From positions 62,001 through 126,000 of the forward strand of contig NZ_NGNS01000004.1 in assembly GCF_002165625.1 (NCBI RefSeq): a DNA stretch of 64,000 bases, read 5' to 3'. Below, piece after piece: positions 35,858 through 44,880 of this stretch. The stretch's first letter is position 1; each line of letters begins with the position of its first letter. The notes under the pieces were generated by a model that saw only the letters and a list, made by a program, of their open reading frames with translations, was not told where the DNA came from and made no database searches. The DNA comes from Neiella marina (GTDB taxonomy: Bacteria; Pseudomonadota; Gammaproteobacteria; Enterobacterales; Neiellaceae). Made by a program: the position numbers and the translations under genes.

Positions 35858-35875
35858 AACGCAAGGTAAAACACT

Positions 35876-36790
35876 ATGTCCTTTTCCAGTGATGCAATCG
35901 CTCAAGCAGCCAACATGTTTGTGTTTCTGGCGGTCGAGCTAACCCTACTGTTTGTTGTCATTAGCTATGCTGTTGGCGTACTGCAGCATTATATTCCGGC
36001 ACAGAAAATTCAGTCGATTTTGAGTAGTCAAAATGGTCGCGGCTACATTACTGCGGCCTTGTTGGGTGCCATCACACCATTTTGTTCCTGTTCGACGATC
36101 CCATTTCTCAAGGGGTTGCTAAGAGCACGAGCAGGATTTGGCACCATGATGGTGTTTTTGTTTGCCAGCCCCTTACTCAACCCCATCATAATCGGTTTGT
36201 TTGCTATCACTTTCGGCATCAAAGTAGCGGTGTTCTATTTTGTCGTCGCGATGGGAGTGTCCGTCATTGGCGGTTACCTGCTTGAAAAACTTGGCTTTGA
36301 GTCAGCAATTAAGCCGGAAGCTCTGGAGGCCCCGAAACCTTCCTGTTGCACCACTTCTTGCTGCGGAAAAGCCAAACCGGAGAGTAAATGGCTGTCGATT
36401 TGGCGTTCTACTTGGAGTGATTTCAAATCGGTATTGCCCTACCTATTAGGTGGTATCGCCATCGGTTCGGTGATCTACGGATTCGTTCCCACCGAATTGA
36501 TTGCTCGATTTGCCAGCGACAACAACCCCTTGGCCATTCCAGTCGCAGCGGTCATTGGCATTCCTTTGTATGTTCGTGCCGAGGCAGTGATTCCACTGAG
36601 CGCTGCGCTGGCAGCTAAGGGCATGGGCCTTGGCGCAATAATGGCTTTGATCATCGGCAGTGCTGGAGCCAGTTTAACTGAAGTGATTCTGCTCAAGTCA
36701 CTGTTCCGTAACCGACTGATTGCCGCATTCTTGCTGGTCATCATTGGTATGGCGATACTCGCTGGTTTTACTTACCACTGGCTATTTTAA
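35876..36790 (+). CDS. DUF318/ArsP-like permease
   Basis: A 304-residue membrane protein of the DUF318 (PF03773) permease family with about eight hydrophobic segments. The hallmark TPFCSCSTIPFLKGLLRARAGFGTMMVFLFASPLLNPIII carries C70-S-C72. A cytoplasmic loop contains a cysteine cluster, C157 C158 and C162 C163, likely a thiophilic metal or metalloid site. Members include ArsP, an exporter of organoarsenicals, but many have unknown substrates. The divergent ArsR-like gene and the shared operators support a role in metal or metalloid efflux. Confidence 0.85.
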   Translation: MSFSSDAIAQAANMFVFLAVELTLLFVVISYAVGVLQHYIPAQKIQSILSSQNGRGYITAALLGAITPFCSCSTIPFLKGLLRARAGFGTMMVFLFASPLLNPIIIGLFAITFGIKVAVFYFVVAMGVSVIGGYLLEKLGFESAIKPEALEAPKPSCCTTSCCGKAKPESKWLSIWRSTWSDFKSVLPYLLGGIAIGSVIYGFVPTELIARFASDNNPLAIPVAAVIGIPLYVRAEAVIPLSAALAAKGMGLGAIMALIIGSAGASLTEVILLKSLFRNRLIAAFLLVIIGMAILAGFTYHWLF

Positions 36791-36831
36791 TCGCCGGAAT
36801 AATCTGTTTTTTTGATGATGTCGAATACTGG

Positions 36832-37194
36832 TTAGTAAGAAACATCTTTGGTGCAGTAAACCTTCTCCAGTTTTGCTGTACCAAAACAGCTCAAACCCTC
36901 TTGTAATACCGAGTATGGCAGTTCAAGGCCGGGTTTTCCGTCAACTAATAGCCGCTGTTCTTCAGCCCCGCGATATACACTGACAGTTCCCCCTCCGATA
37001 ACTTTCCATTCAGAGGAATACTCATTAGCATTGGCGCATACGCGAACTTGGCATGACTGATAGTGCTCTGCTTGCTCTGTTAGCACCAAGCATTGCTCGG
37101 TGCCTTCGCCACACCCAGCCACACAAGCACTCGACCAGCTGAAGGTAATAATTGCTGTTAGTTGACTAATATGCCGACCAAGTTTCAAAGCCAT
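36832..37194 (-). CDS. Secreted cysteine-containing hypothetical protein
   Basis: A 120-residue protein with an N-terminal signal peptide (about 1-26, ending CVAG or AC). The mature part has seven or so cysteines (CGEGTEQC, CQVRVCANAN, SCFG, VYC), suggesting disulfides in the periplasm or outside. I do not recognise the family. GGGGGAG lies seven bases upstream of the ATG, a strong ribosome site. It is divergent from the choice-of-anchor I gene; the Pho-box array between them may regulate it too. Confidence 0.7.
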   Translation of the reverse strand: MALKLGRHISQLTAIITFSWSSACVAGCGEGTEQCLVLTEQAEHYQSCQVRVCANANEYSSEWKVIGGGTVSVYRGAEEQRLLVDGKPGLELPYSVLQEGLSCFGTAKLEKVYCTKDVSY

Positions 37195-37323
37195 GATAAC
37201 TCCCCCTAAAACACCAACTTATAGTAACGAAAAAGCTATTTCACCGGCAATCTAGCGATAGACCGCACTGGTCGAATCAGATTGTATTCTGTGCCAAGCC
37301 CGAACACATCAAGCTTTCAGTGG

Positions 37324-37374
37324 TTGTCATTTATCTGCCACACCATTGTCATCTGCCGTTCATGCCATCGTCAC
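37324..37374 (+). promoter_or_regulatory. Pho-box array (PhoB binding)
   Basis: Five 7-mers at exact 11-base spacing: TTGTCAT (37324), CTGCCAC (37335), TTGTCAT (37346), CGTTCAT (37357), TCGTCAC (37368). The PhoB consensus is CTGTCAT repeated every 11 bases, usually twice. The array ends about 60 bases before the start of the choice-of-anchor I gene, the right distance for activation. A degenerate unit follows at 37379. Confidence 0.7.
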
Positions 37375-37437
37375 ATCTATTTCAAACAATGCGCTCTGAC
37401 TTGACCAAACAAGATTCAAGGGATTAGGGATAGAACA

Positions 37438-39270
37438 ATGCAATTTAAAAAGAATTTGATTTTAGTAGGGGTACTCTCGGCGCTGGCGCTAACTGGCTGT
37501 GATGGTGATGATGGCAAAGATGGCATCAACGGCACCAATGGTGTTGACGGCGCTCCGGGTATGGGTGGTACAAACGGCCAAGATGGGATTGACGGAAATG
37601 ACGGCCAAGACGCTAGCATGGGCGTCGACTTGACCGCAGTTGGTCGTATCGTGTTAAACCAAGGTGCCGCTGATGCCGGTGACTTGGCTGCCGCTGAAAT
37701 CGTTCAGTATCACGCCGCCACGCAAACTATATATGCTGTTAACAGCTCGGAAGATTCAGTGGCGATGATCGACATTTCTGATCTAACCTCAACGGCTTTG
37801 AGCGCACCGCTAACTGACAACACCTTGTCTGCAACGTCAATGGATTTGCCTGCTGAAGCCGGCGGAGTAGCACTCGGTGGCGCCAACAGCATTGCTATGC
37901 ATGGCGACTTAATGGCGGTAGCGATTGAAGCCGACTCGCAAGCTGACAACGGTTTTATTGTTTTTTACAACGGCCTAAATGCCGGCGTACCGGCATTTGT
38001 TAGCGCTGTTGAAGTTGGTAATCTGCCAGATATGGTGACCTTCACACCAGACGGCAGCAAGGTAATCGTTGCCAACGAAGGTGAGCCAAGTGACGACTAC
38101 ACCAACGACCCTGAAGGTTCGATTGCGATTATTGCAATCACTGACGGTGCCCCAGCTGCGACTGCCACCATCCTTGATTTCAAAGCCTACAACGGTATGC
38201 AGGCGGACCTAGAAGCGATGGGAATGCACTTTCCAAATCCAACCGGCCGCACCATTAATGGCGTCACGATTAACACCACAGTGGCACAAGATTTAGAGCC
38301 AGAATACATCACCACATCAGACACCATGGCCTATGTCACGTTGCAAGAAAACAATGGCTTGGCAATTGTCGATTTAACGGACAACAGTGTTGAAATTCGC
38401 GGCTTGGGCTTCAAAGACTGGAGTGATTTGTACATTGACGGTACCGAAGATGGCGAAGTGAGCTTCGGCAAATACCCGGGTCTGTATGGCGTTTACATGC
38501 CTGACACCATTTCCTCATTCAGCTGGAATGGCGCCATGTTCCTCGTCACAGCTAATGAAGGTGATGCTCGCGAGTACATCTTTGATGCTGATGACGAAGC
38601 AAGTTGTTTAGCTGCTGGCGGCATGGAGTTTGACGACGGTGATTGCCTTGCTTTCACTGAAGAAAGCAAAGTGAAAAAGCTCGATGCCGAACCGGGCAGT
38701 GAGCTTGAAACACTGCAAGCAATGGGCGTGATCGAAGATCTGAAAGTGACCAATGCTTTAGGTGATGCCGATGGCGATGGTGAATACGATGCTGCCTACA
38801 CCTATGGGGCTCGCTCATTCACTATCTGGGATCAAAATGGCATGGTGGTGTTTGATTCAGGCGATGACATGGAGCGTATTACCGCAGCGGTTCATGGCGC
38901 AGCGTTTAACAACACCGACGATGAAAACGCCAATGACGATCGCTCAGAAAACAAAGGCCCAGAGCCAGAAGCGCTGACTGTCGGCACCTTAAACAATCGC
39001 ACCTATGCTTTCGTTGGCTTGGAGCGCACCGGTGGGGTAATGGTTTACGATGTCACCAACCCGTACAACGCGTTCTTCGTCAACTACGTCAATAACCGTG
39101 ACTTCACCGAAGGCTTCAATATTGACGACAACGCCGAGCAAATGGGTGACTTGGCACCGGAGAGTTTAGTCTTCGTTGAGCAAGCAGATAGCCCAACAGG
39201 CAACGCATTACTGCTTGTGGGTAACGAAGTCAGTGGCTCGCTGACCGTTTGGCAAGTGACGCCAAACTAA
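37438..39270 (+). CDS. Choice-of-anchor I lipoprotein with collagen-like stalk, probable phosphatase-like
   Basis: A 610-residue exported lipoprotein. The signal ends LALTGC. Right after the lipid cysteine come about ten Gly-X-Y triplets (GDDGKDGINGTNGVDG and on to about residue 60), a collagen-like spacer. The remaining 540 residues are a beta-propeller of the choice-of-anchor I type (AAEIVQYHAATQTIYAVNSSEDSVAMIDISDL, VIVANEGEPSDDYTNDPEGSIAII, VTANEGDAREY, VGLERTGGVMVYDV). Such proteins are often annotated as alkaline phosphatase-like, but activity is not certain. The upstream Pho-box array indicates phosphate control and supports a role in phosphorus acquisition at the cell surface. A strong terminator follows. 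Confidence 0.85.
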   Translation: MQFKKNLILVGVLSALALTGCDGDDGKDGINGTNGVDGAPGMGGTNGQDGIDGNDGQDASMGVDLTAVGRIVLNQGAADAGDLAAAEIVQYHAATQTIYAVNSSEDSVAMIDISDLTSTALSAPLTDNTLSATSMDLPAEAGGVALGGANSIAMHGDLMAVAIEADSQADNGFIVFYNGLNAGVPAFVSAVEVGNLPDMVTFTPDGSKVIVANEGEPSDDYTNDPEGSIAIIAITDGAPAATATILDFKAYNGMQADLEAMGMHFPNPTGRTINGVTINTTVAQDLEPEYITTSDTMAYVTLQENNGLAIVDLTDNSVEIRGLGFKDWSDLYIDGTEDGEVSFGKYPGLYGVYMPDTISSFSWNGAMFLVTANEGDAREYIFDADDEASCLAAGGMEFDDGDCLAFTEESKVKKLDAEPGSELETLQAMGVIEDLKVTNALGDADGDGEYDAAYTYGARSFTIWDQNGMVVFDSGDDMERITAAVHGAAFNNTDDENANDDRSENKGPEPEALTVGTLNNRTYAFVGLERTGGVMVYDVTNPYNAFFVNYVNNRDFTEGFNIDDNAEQMGDLAPESLVFVEQADSPTGNALLLVGNEVSGSLTVWQVTPN

Positions 39271-39293
39271 GTTATTGCCCTCAACAAATATGC

Positions 39294-39320
39294 AAAAGGC
39301 CTCCAATTGGAGGCCTTTTT
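39294..39320. terminator. Bidirectional intrinsic terminator
   Basis: AAAAGGCCTCCAA and TTGGAGGCCTTTTT form a perfect stem with almost no loop beyond the central AATT, flanked by A and T runs. It lies between the convergent choice-of-anchor I and nitroreductase genes. Confidence 0.92.
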
Positions 39321-39337
39321 GTTAGCAGAACTTGTCG

Positions 39338-39994
39338 TTAAAGTGTTGTCACCACATCGTCTAAATCAAGACGCGCCTTTGGCAAGCCGTGGTTATAGTC
39401 TTCCGACTCCAAGTGATAGCCCATTGCCAATGCCACTTCACACACATGGCCATCGAGCTCTTGGTTAAATTCCTTACCGATTAACTCTGGGTCAACGCCT
39501 TCCATCGGCGTTGAGTCAATACCCAAGCGCGCTAGGACATGCAGTAAGTTACCTAAGGCAATGTAGACCTGAGCTTTGGTCCAACTGCCATTAAAACCTG
39601 TTTCATCGGTATTGGCTTCAGCAAACGCATAAGCGCCCATCATCTGTTCATACATTTCTTTTGGTAAGTGACCAGAGGCAACTTCAGCATCAACACGTTT
39701 GGCATATTTTTCCTTGGTGAACTTAGGATCATAAGCCAACAAAACGGTATGCGATGCGGCTTTGGCATGAGGCTGATTAAACTGGTGCATGTTGGCAAAA
39801 GTATCGTGAAAGCGCTGTTTTGCCGCGTCAGACTCAACCACGATGAATTTCCAAGGCTGCGAATTAATCGACGAAGCCGACATCCGTAATGCTTCTTTAA
39901 TCACCTTCATATCTTCAGCCGAGATACGCTTACTTGGATCGTACTTCTTGGCGGTATAGCGGGCGTTCAAATCTCGGATAATTGGGTGAGTCAT
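39338..39994 (-). CDS. NAD(P)H-dependent nitroreductase, NfsB-like
   Basis: A 218-residue FMN flavoprotein: ARYTAKKYDPSKRIS at the N-terminus, ALRMSASSINSQPWKFIVVES for FMN binding, and MEGVDPELIGKEF plus a C-terminal LPKARLDLDDVV, matching the E. coli NfsB layout and length (217 residues). It reduces nitroaromatics or quinones with NAD(P)H. GAGGAA precedes the ATG. No regulator adjoins. Confidence 0.88.
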   Translation of the reverse strand: MTHPIIRDLNARYTAKKYDPSKRISAEDMKVIKEALRMSASSINSQPWKFIVVESDAAKQRFHDTFANMHQFNQPHAKAASHTVLLAYDPKFTKEKYAKRVDAEVASGHLPKEMYEQMMGAYAFAEANTDETGFNGSWTKAQVYIALGNLLHVLARLGIDSTPMEGVDPELIGKEFNQELDGHVCEVALAMGYHLESEDYNHGLPKARLDLDDVVTTL

Positions 39995-40188
39995 GATGAT
40001 TCCTCAAATTGTCAGGCATACGGAGCGATGAATGTAGGTAAATTTAGTCCTGAATCAGCGCGACAACAATCGAGCAACCAACAGAAATACTTTCAACAAA
40101 AAATTGATAATTTTAATTGGAGGAGACTTCTAGATATCAATGTGTTGAATAACGAGTACTGCGACAGGATCGTTTGAATTCCCACCAA

Positions 40189-40214
40189 GCTGACGGCATA
40201 CAAACGCCGCCAGC
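40189..40214 (-). terminator. Possible terminator of the GH50-PhoD-GH3 operon
   Basis: GCTGACGGC and GCCGCCAGC form a 9-bp stem with one mismatch and an 8-base loop just past the GH3 stop. There is no T run, so this is weak. Confidence 0.35.
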
Positions 40215-40231
40215 TCAGAAACAACAAGGAT

Positions 40232-42454
40232 CTAAAACTCAATCACCTGGGTTAATGGCGCAGCGGCACCGAGTTTAGCACTGCGCTCAGACGGCAGCGC
40301 ATTGGCAACAAACAACTGGTACTTGCCCTGCAATGGCACTGACTTGCCGTTACCATCGACTCGAGTCAGTGCTGATTTGGCAATCACAAACTCATGCTGA
40401 ACCCGTTGCCCTGCGGCAACATCAAGACGCTTAAAGGCTTTCAATTCAAACAAGGCTTCCTGCGCTTTCGGGTCAACCGGCGCCAAGTACAGCTGAGCAA
40501 CATCACTACCATCTCGCTGACTACTATTTCGCAACTCGAAACTTACTCGGTAAGCACTATCATCTTGTTCAATGGCCAAATTGCGATATTCAAACGCGGA
40601 ATACGACAAACCAAAGCCAAATGGGAACAGCGGCTCCTTGGTCATGAATTTGTAGGTGCGGCCTTGCATCCGGTAATCATCGTATGGAGGCAACTGAGCC
40701 ACCGACTTCGGAAATGTCAGCGGCAGATGCCCCGACGGATTAGCATCACCAAACAACACATCGGCCACCGCATTACCGCCTTGCTCGCCGGGGTACCAAA
40801 CTTGGACAATGGCATCGGCTAAATCATACAGCTCGCCCAACGCGACAGGGCTGCCACTAGCCACTACCAGCACCAACGGCCCCTTTTTGTTGTCAGCCAG
40901 CTGTTTGACGTAGTTGATTTGGTTTTGCGGTAACTGCAAATCAATCCGATCACCTTTGTGGGCAGAAGCAATGGCATCGACTTCTTCACCTTCCATATCG
41001 GCAGAGATGCCAACAACAGCAATGACCGCATCGGCGGTTTTGGCAACAAAAGGCGCCCAGTTTTTCGGGTTCTTGTTGTCATTAAACGGCAGAGCTCCCA
41101 TGCGATAGTTCAATGCAGAGCCCATGGATACCTTGTTGGCAATACCTTCTAAAATAGTCACCATGTTGCCGGAGATACCGTAGTAATTGGCCATCAACAC
41201 ATCGCTGGAGGCCGCAAATGGCCCTGTGACATAAGGCACTTTGATATCTTTGGCGAGCGGTAAAACATGATTGTTATTTTTCAGCAGCACGATAGACTTA
41301 GCCGCCACTTCTTTAGCCAAAGCCACGTGTTCCGGCGAGTTAATCACATCAGCAGGGATTTGGTTATACGGGTTTGATTCTGCGGTATCGAACAAGCCCA
41401 GCTTAAAGCGCAGGCGATACAACTCCTGCAACCGCTCGTCAATGGTGTTCTCTAATACCAAACCTTGCTCAACAGCTTGTTTTAACGCGGCATTATAAGT
41501 AAAACCACAGTTCAAACTGACACCACCATTGAGTGCGGCAGCTGCGGCCTGCTCTGGGGTTTTAACCGCCTTGTGACCATGATGGATGTCATACAGCGCT
41601 CCGCAATCAGACACCACATAACCATCAAACTGCCACTGCTGTTTGAGTAGCTCATTGAGCAATAGATCAGAGCTACAAGCAGGCTCGCCATAGACCGCGT
41701 TATAAGCGCACATGACTCCTGCCACCTTCGATTCAGTGACCAAATGGGCAAAGGCAGGCAAGTAGGTTTCGTGCAAATCTTTTGCCGTCGGCTTGGCATC
41801 AAAAGAGTGACGCAACGCCTCTGGGCCAGAATGAACACCAAAGTGTTTGGCGGCGGCAGTCGCTTTCAGATACCTTGGGTCATCTCCTTGAATCCCGCGG
41901 ACAAACGCATCGGCCATCAGTGACGTCAATAAAGGCGACTCGCCAAAGGTCTCCTGCCCTCTTCCCCAACGCGGATCACGAAAGATATTCACGTTGGGAC
42001 TCCAGAAGGTCAGTCCGGTGTATTTTTCCCGGTTCCCCATAGCCTGAGAGATGTTGAACTTGGCCCGCGCTTCGGTGGAGATGGCATCGGCCATCCGAAA
42101 CGACAGCTCAGGATCAAAGGTTGCAGCCAAGCCTATGATCTGCGGAAACACCGTAGCTATGCCGTTTCTCGCAACACCATGTAAGGCTTCATTCCACCAG
42201 TTGTACTTAACGATTCCAAGACGCTCAATGGCAGGGCTCTCGTCCGATAACTGGCTGATCTTTTCATCCAGTGTCATGGCATCAATTAACGCCGCGCTGC
42301 GCTGTTCGAAGCTTAATGATTGGTCACGCCAAGCATCTTCTTGAGCGACTACGGGATTAGCGAGAGCCATCAGCGTAAAGCCTGAAACAGCAGCGACACA
42401 AACGGGCACGAGACGCTGGCTGATTTTCTGGCTTAAATTGGAAACAACACTCAT
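40232..42454 (-). CDS. Glycoside hydrolase family 3 protein
   Basis: A 740-residue exported GH3 enzyme with a signal peptide ending VVAQ. The N-terminal barrel has YNWWNEALHGVAR, KHFGVHSGPE (K203, H204) and the nucleophile D283 in GYVVSDCGALYDI. The GH3 C-terminal domain (about 390-600) and a fibronectin-III-like domain (about 630-720) follow. The LGIVKYNWWNEALHGVAR and SDESPAIERLG motifs are more like xylosidase-type than cellobiase-type GH3. In this operon it may trim oligosaccharides released by the GH50 enzyme or side groups of the algal galactan. It follows the PhoD-like gene by 15 bases. Confidence 0.9.
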   Translation of the reverse strand: MSVVSNLSQKISQRLVPVCVAAVSGFTLMALANPVVAQEDAWRDQSLSFEQRSAALIDAMTLDEKISQLSDESPAIERLGIVKYNWWNEALHGVARNGIATVFPQIIGLAATFDPELSFRMADAISTEARAKFNISQAMGNREKYTGLTFWSPNVNIFRDPRWGRGQETFGESPLLTSLMADAFVRGIQGDDPRYLKATAAAKHFGVHSGPEALRHSFDAKPTAKDLHETYLPAFAHLVTESKVAGVMCAYNAVYGEPACSSDLLLNELLKQQWQFDGYVVSDCGALYDIHHGHKAVKTPEQAAAAALNGGVSLNCGFTYNAALKQAVEQGLVLENTIDERLQELYRLRFKLGLFDTAESNPYNQIPADVINSPEHVALAKEVAAKSIVLLKNNNHVLPLAKDIKVPYVTGPFAASSDVLMANYYGISGNMVTILEGIANKVSMGSALNYRMGALPFNDNKNPKNWAPFVAKTADAVIAVVGISADMEGEEVDAIASAHKGDRIDLQLPQNQINYVKQLADNKKGPLVLVVASGSPVALGELYDLADAIVQVWYPGEQGGNAVADVLFGDANPSGHLPLTFPKSVAQLPPYDDYRMQGRTYKFMTKEPLFPFGFGLSYSAFEYRNLAIEQDDSAYRVSFELRNSSQRDGSDVAQLYLAPVDPKAQEALFELKAFKRLDVAAGQRVQHEFVIAKSALTRVDGNGKSVPLQGKYQLFVANALPSERSAKLGAAAPLTQVIEF

Positions 42455-42469
42455 CGATTACAACTCCCT

Positions 42470-44872
42470 CTAGCTAAGCTTGTTCGCGCCAGTATTTTCT
42501 TGCTGATGAATGGTCACCGGCCAGCCATCGAATTGATTGCTGGCTTTGCCATCAGTGGCATCAACCATGAACTTATAGGCTTCGAGGGTGTAGGTTTTGG
42601 CGTCAGTGTCAATCGACACGAAACCAAAACCACTGCTGCGTTCGTGGGCTCGGACATAACGATTGCGCGCTTCGCTCACCACAGGGTTACCCACGGCGTA
42701 GACGTAGTTTTTGTTGCCAAAACTGTCGAGGTACTCACCGGTGTTGGCTAAACCATGTTGCGGCCGATTTTGATTGTTGAGGCCAACACTATCGGGCAAC
42801 CACCAACGCTGCCAACCAACAGCAATAGCTGGTGTACAGAACGCCCAGTTACTATCGCGCTGCTGGTTGACGCCATATTGCGACAGGCTCGGCAAGTGGG
42901 TATCGCCACATAAATGCAGTGCTTTTGATGCTTTGATCGCTTCAATGGCCCGATTGCGCGCCGATGCTGGCCAACCATTGCTATCGAAATCGTACTTGAG
43001 GTAGTAATCGGCTTTCCATTGGTGCGTTGCTAGGCTGGCAAAGATGGTTTGGCTAAGTAGCACTTTCATCTTATGGCCGCGCCAATCCTCGCTCCACTGC
43101 TGTAAAAACTGCTCTTGGCGGTCGCCAAGCAACGACAGCGAAGGATCGTCAAATGCCGGATTAAAATGGTTTGGCTGTTCATCGTTACCCGAAGTACCGA
43201 CGATAATATCCAGATGCTCCGGACCGCTTTTCCATTGTCGATCGGCAACAATGGCAAAGCTGACATCACCGTAAATCATTTCACCATAGTAAACGCTCAT
43301 GCCACGTTTAGCTGGCGTCGGATCATGCGGCTGCATGTGGTGCGCAGTATGGGTTCGATGCACCGCATTAACCATACGCACCGGCTCAATGTAACCGCCG
43401 GTTTTATCCACCGTATCCTCGGCAATGGCTCGCTCAGGCATTGGCGAACCGCCCTCGCCCCACAAGTTGCCTTGCAAGACATCGTGATCATCTGGCAAAC
43501 ATACAGTTGGCTGGTTGCGCATGGCGTCGCCAAAGGCCCAGCCAAACTGATAGAACTTACGCAAGTAGTTAAGAATGGCAGGGGCAGCTGGAGCCCGAAC
43601 CACACCGAAGCCGCCATGGGATTCATAGAGTTGGTCGCCAGAGAAGAACACCAGATCTGGGTCCATCTTGACGACGTTGTTAGCGACTGGCTCATATGGA
43701 AAAGCGTAGTCATTTTGGCAAGTCAGACCGGCCATTCTAAGGGGGCGACCGACAGGATTAGCCTTGATCACGCCCTCATAAATATCGGGTAACTCAGAGC
43801 CATCAACAAGCTGCTCGCGATAAACCACTCGGTATGGCGTTTGTTGCTTTTCATTCCAATTATTGATGCGGAACGTTGCGGTCCACGCATCTGGGTCGAG
43901 CGTTGCGGTGCCAACCGATTGCCACTGACCATCCTGTTGAACTTGCAATTCAACTTGGTGATTGTCTTGTTCCCCCATCGGACCGGTCAAGGCACTAAGG
44001 CTCATGACAAAGCCCTGCTCTGAGCGCGAGTCGCTCAGGGTATACATGGTCCAGAGAATTGGACCAAATTTTTGCTCTGGTTTGTTATTGAATGCCGCAC
44101 CAGACAAATGCCAATCACTAAAGCGATAGCGCCCTTCTGAGGTCTTGGCATCATCTCCATACTCAACCACAGGAATGGTGAAATTGCTCACCACCGCAAC
44201 ATTACCAACAATATCTTCAGCTGCCAGTAAATGCTCTAACTCGCCAATCAACTCATTGCTGCTAACTAAACGAACTTGCAACTTAAGCGCTGAGCTACCA
44301 ACCTGTGGCGTGCCAGTTAGGGTCAACTCAACGGCTTGATCGGCGATCGCTTGGTTGAGCTTGCCGCGCTTATTGCCGATCACTAATTCGTCGCCAACCA
44401 CACCAGCATCAACACCATTTTGCGCAAAGACGTTGCTGCGGTATTCGTTGAGTTCGCTACGGACACCGATGCGGATGCTGGCGCCACCGTCATTACTACC
44501 AACATCAAGCTGTTGCAGACGAGTGGTAATGGTGAAGCGCTGTTTTGGATCAACCAGCTGGTGAGTCAGCAAATGAACTGAGCGATTGCCACCGTTGTCG
44601 ATGCACTCCGCACCGCCGTCAATCAAGCGCCAATCTTCCATTGGATTGGCCCAGTACTCGCCCCCCAACCACACTCGATTATGGCGCTGACGCCAACCAT
44701 CGACCACGGTTTGAGCCAGTGGTGCACCATCAGTTGTGTCATTGCTAACGGCGCCGTTGTTAAAGGCATTGTTGTTAAGGGCTGAGCCACGACTGATACA
44801 GCCTGCGGTTGTTGTCGCCACCCCAGCGGCCAAAATTTTCAATGCGTCTCGACGGGAAAATTGCTTTGTCAT
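42470..44872 (-). CDS. PhoD-like metallophosphatase, Tat/lipoprotein exported
   Basis: An 800-residue protein. The N-terminus SRRDALKILAAGVATTTAGC combines a twin-arginine motif with a lipobox. Residues 60-250 look like a jelly-roll, carbohydrate-binding-like domain (RVWLGGEYWANPMEDWRL, RYRFSDWHLSGAAF). From about 385 the PhoD-type metallophosphatase domain follows: DPDLVFFSGDQLYE, CLPDDHDVLQGNLWG, FAIVADRQWKSGP and HLCGDTHLPSL. PhoD enzymes are Ca2+/Fe3+ phosphodiesterases/monoesterases. Its place between GH50 and GH3 suggests that it acts on algal polysaccharide or its substituents; the substrate is not known. AAGGA precedes the ATG, 8 bases after GH50. Confidence 0.87.
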   Translation of the reverse strand: MTKQFSRRDALKILAAGVATTTAGCISRGSALNNNAFNNGAVSNDTTDGAPLAQTVVDGWRQRHNRVWLGGEYWANPMEDWRLIDGGAECIDNGGNRSVHLLTHQLVDPKQRFTITTRLQQLDVGSNDGGASIRIGVRSELNEYRSNVFAQNGVDAGVVGDELVIGNKRGKLNQAIADQAVELTLTGTPQVGSSALKLQVRLVSSNELIGELEHLLAAEDIVGNVAVVSNFTIPVVEYGDDAKTSEGRYRFSDWHLSGAAFNNKPEQKFGPILWTMYTLSDSRSEQGFVMSLSALTGPMGEQDNHQVELQVQQDGQWQSVGTATLDPDAWTATFRINNWNEKQQTPYRVVYREQLVDGSELPDIYEGVIKANPVGRPLRMAGLTCQNDYAFPYEPVANNVVKMDPDLVFFSGDQLYESHGGFGVVRAPAAPAILNYLRKFYQFGWAFGDAMRNQPTVCLPDDHDVLQGNLWGEGGSPMPERAIAEDTVDKTGGYIEPVRMVNAVHRTHTAHHMQPHDPTPAKRGMSVYYGEMIYGDVSFAIVADRQWKSGPEHLDIIVGTSGNDEQPNHFNPAFDDPSLSLLGDRQEQFLQQWSEDWRGHKMKVLLSQTIFASLATHQWKADYYLKYDFDSNGWPASARNRAIEAIKASKALHLCGDTHLPSLSQYGVNQQRDSNWAFCTPAIAVGWQRWWLPDSVGLNNQNRPQHGLANTGEYLDSFGNKNYVYAVGNPVVSEARNRYVRAHERSSGFGFVSIDTDAKTYTLEAYKFMVDATDGKASNQFDGWPVTIHQQENTGANKLS

Positions 44873-44880
44873 GGGAATCC

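Noticed and set aside
39986-40177. Small open frame (63 codons) between the nitroreductase and GH3 genes
   Set aside because: It overlaps the nitroreductase start, is low in complexity and has no ribosome site; not credible as a gene.
43115-43792. Open frame of 225 codons on the plus strand opposite the PhoD-like gene
   Set aside because: Antisense shadow of a real gene; no start signal.
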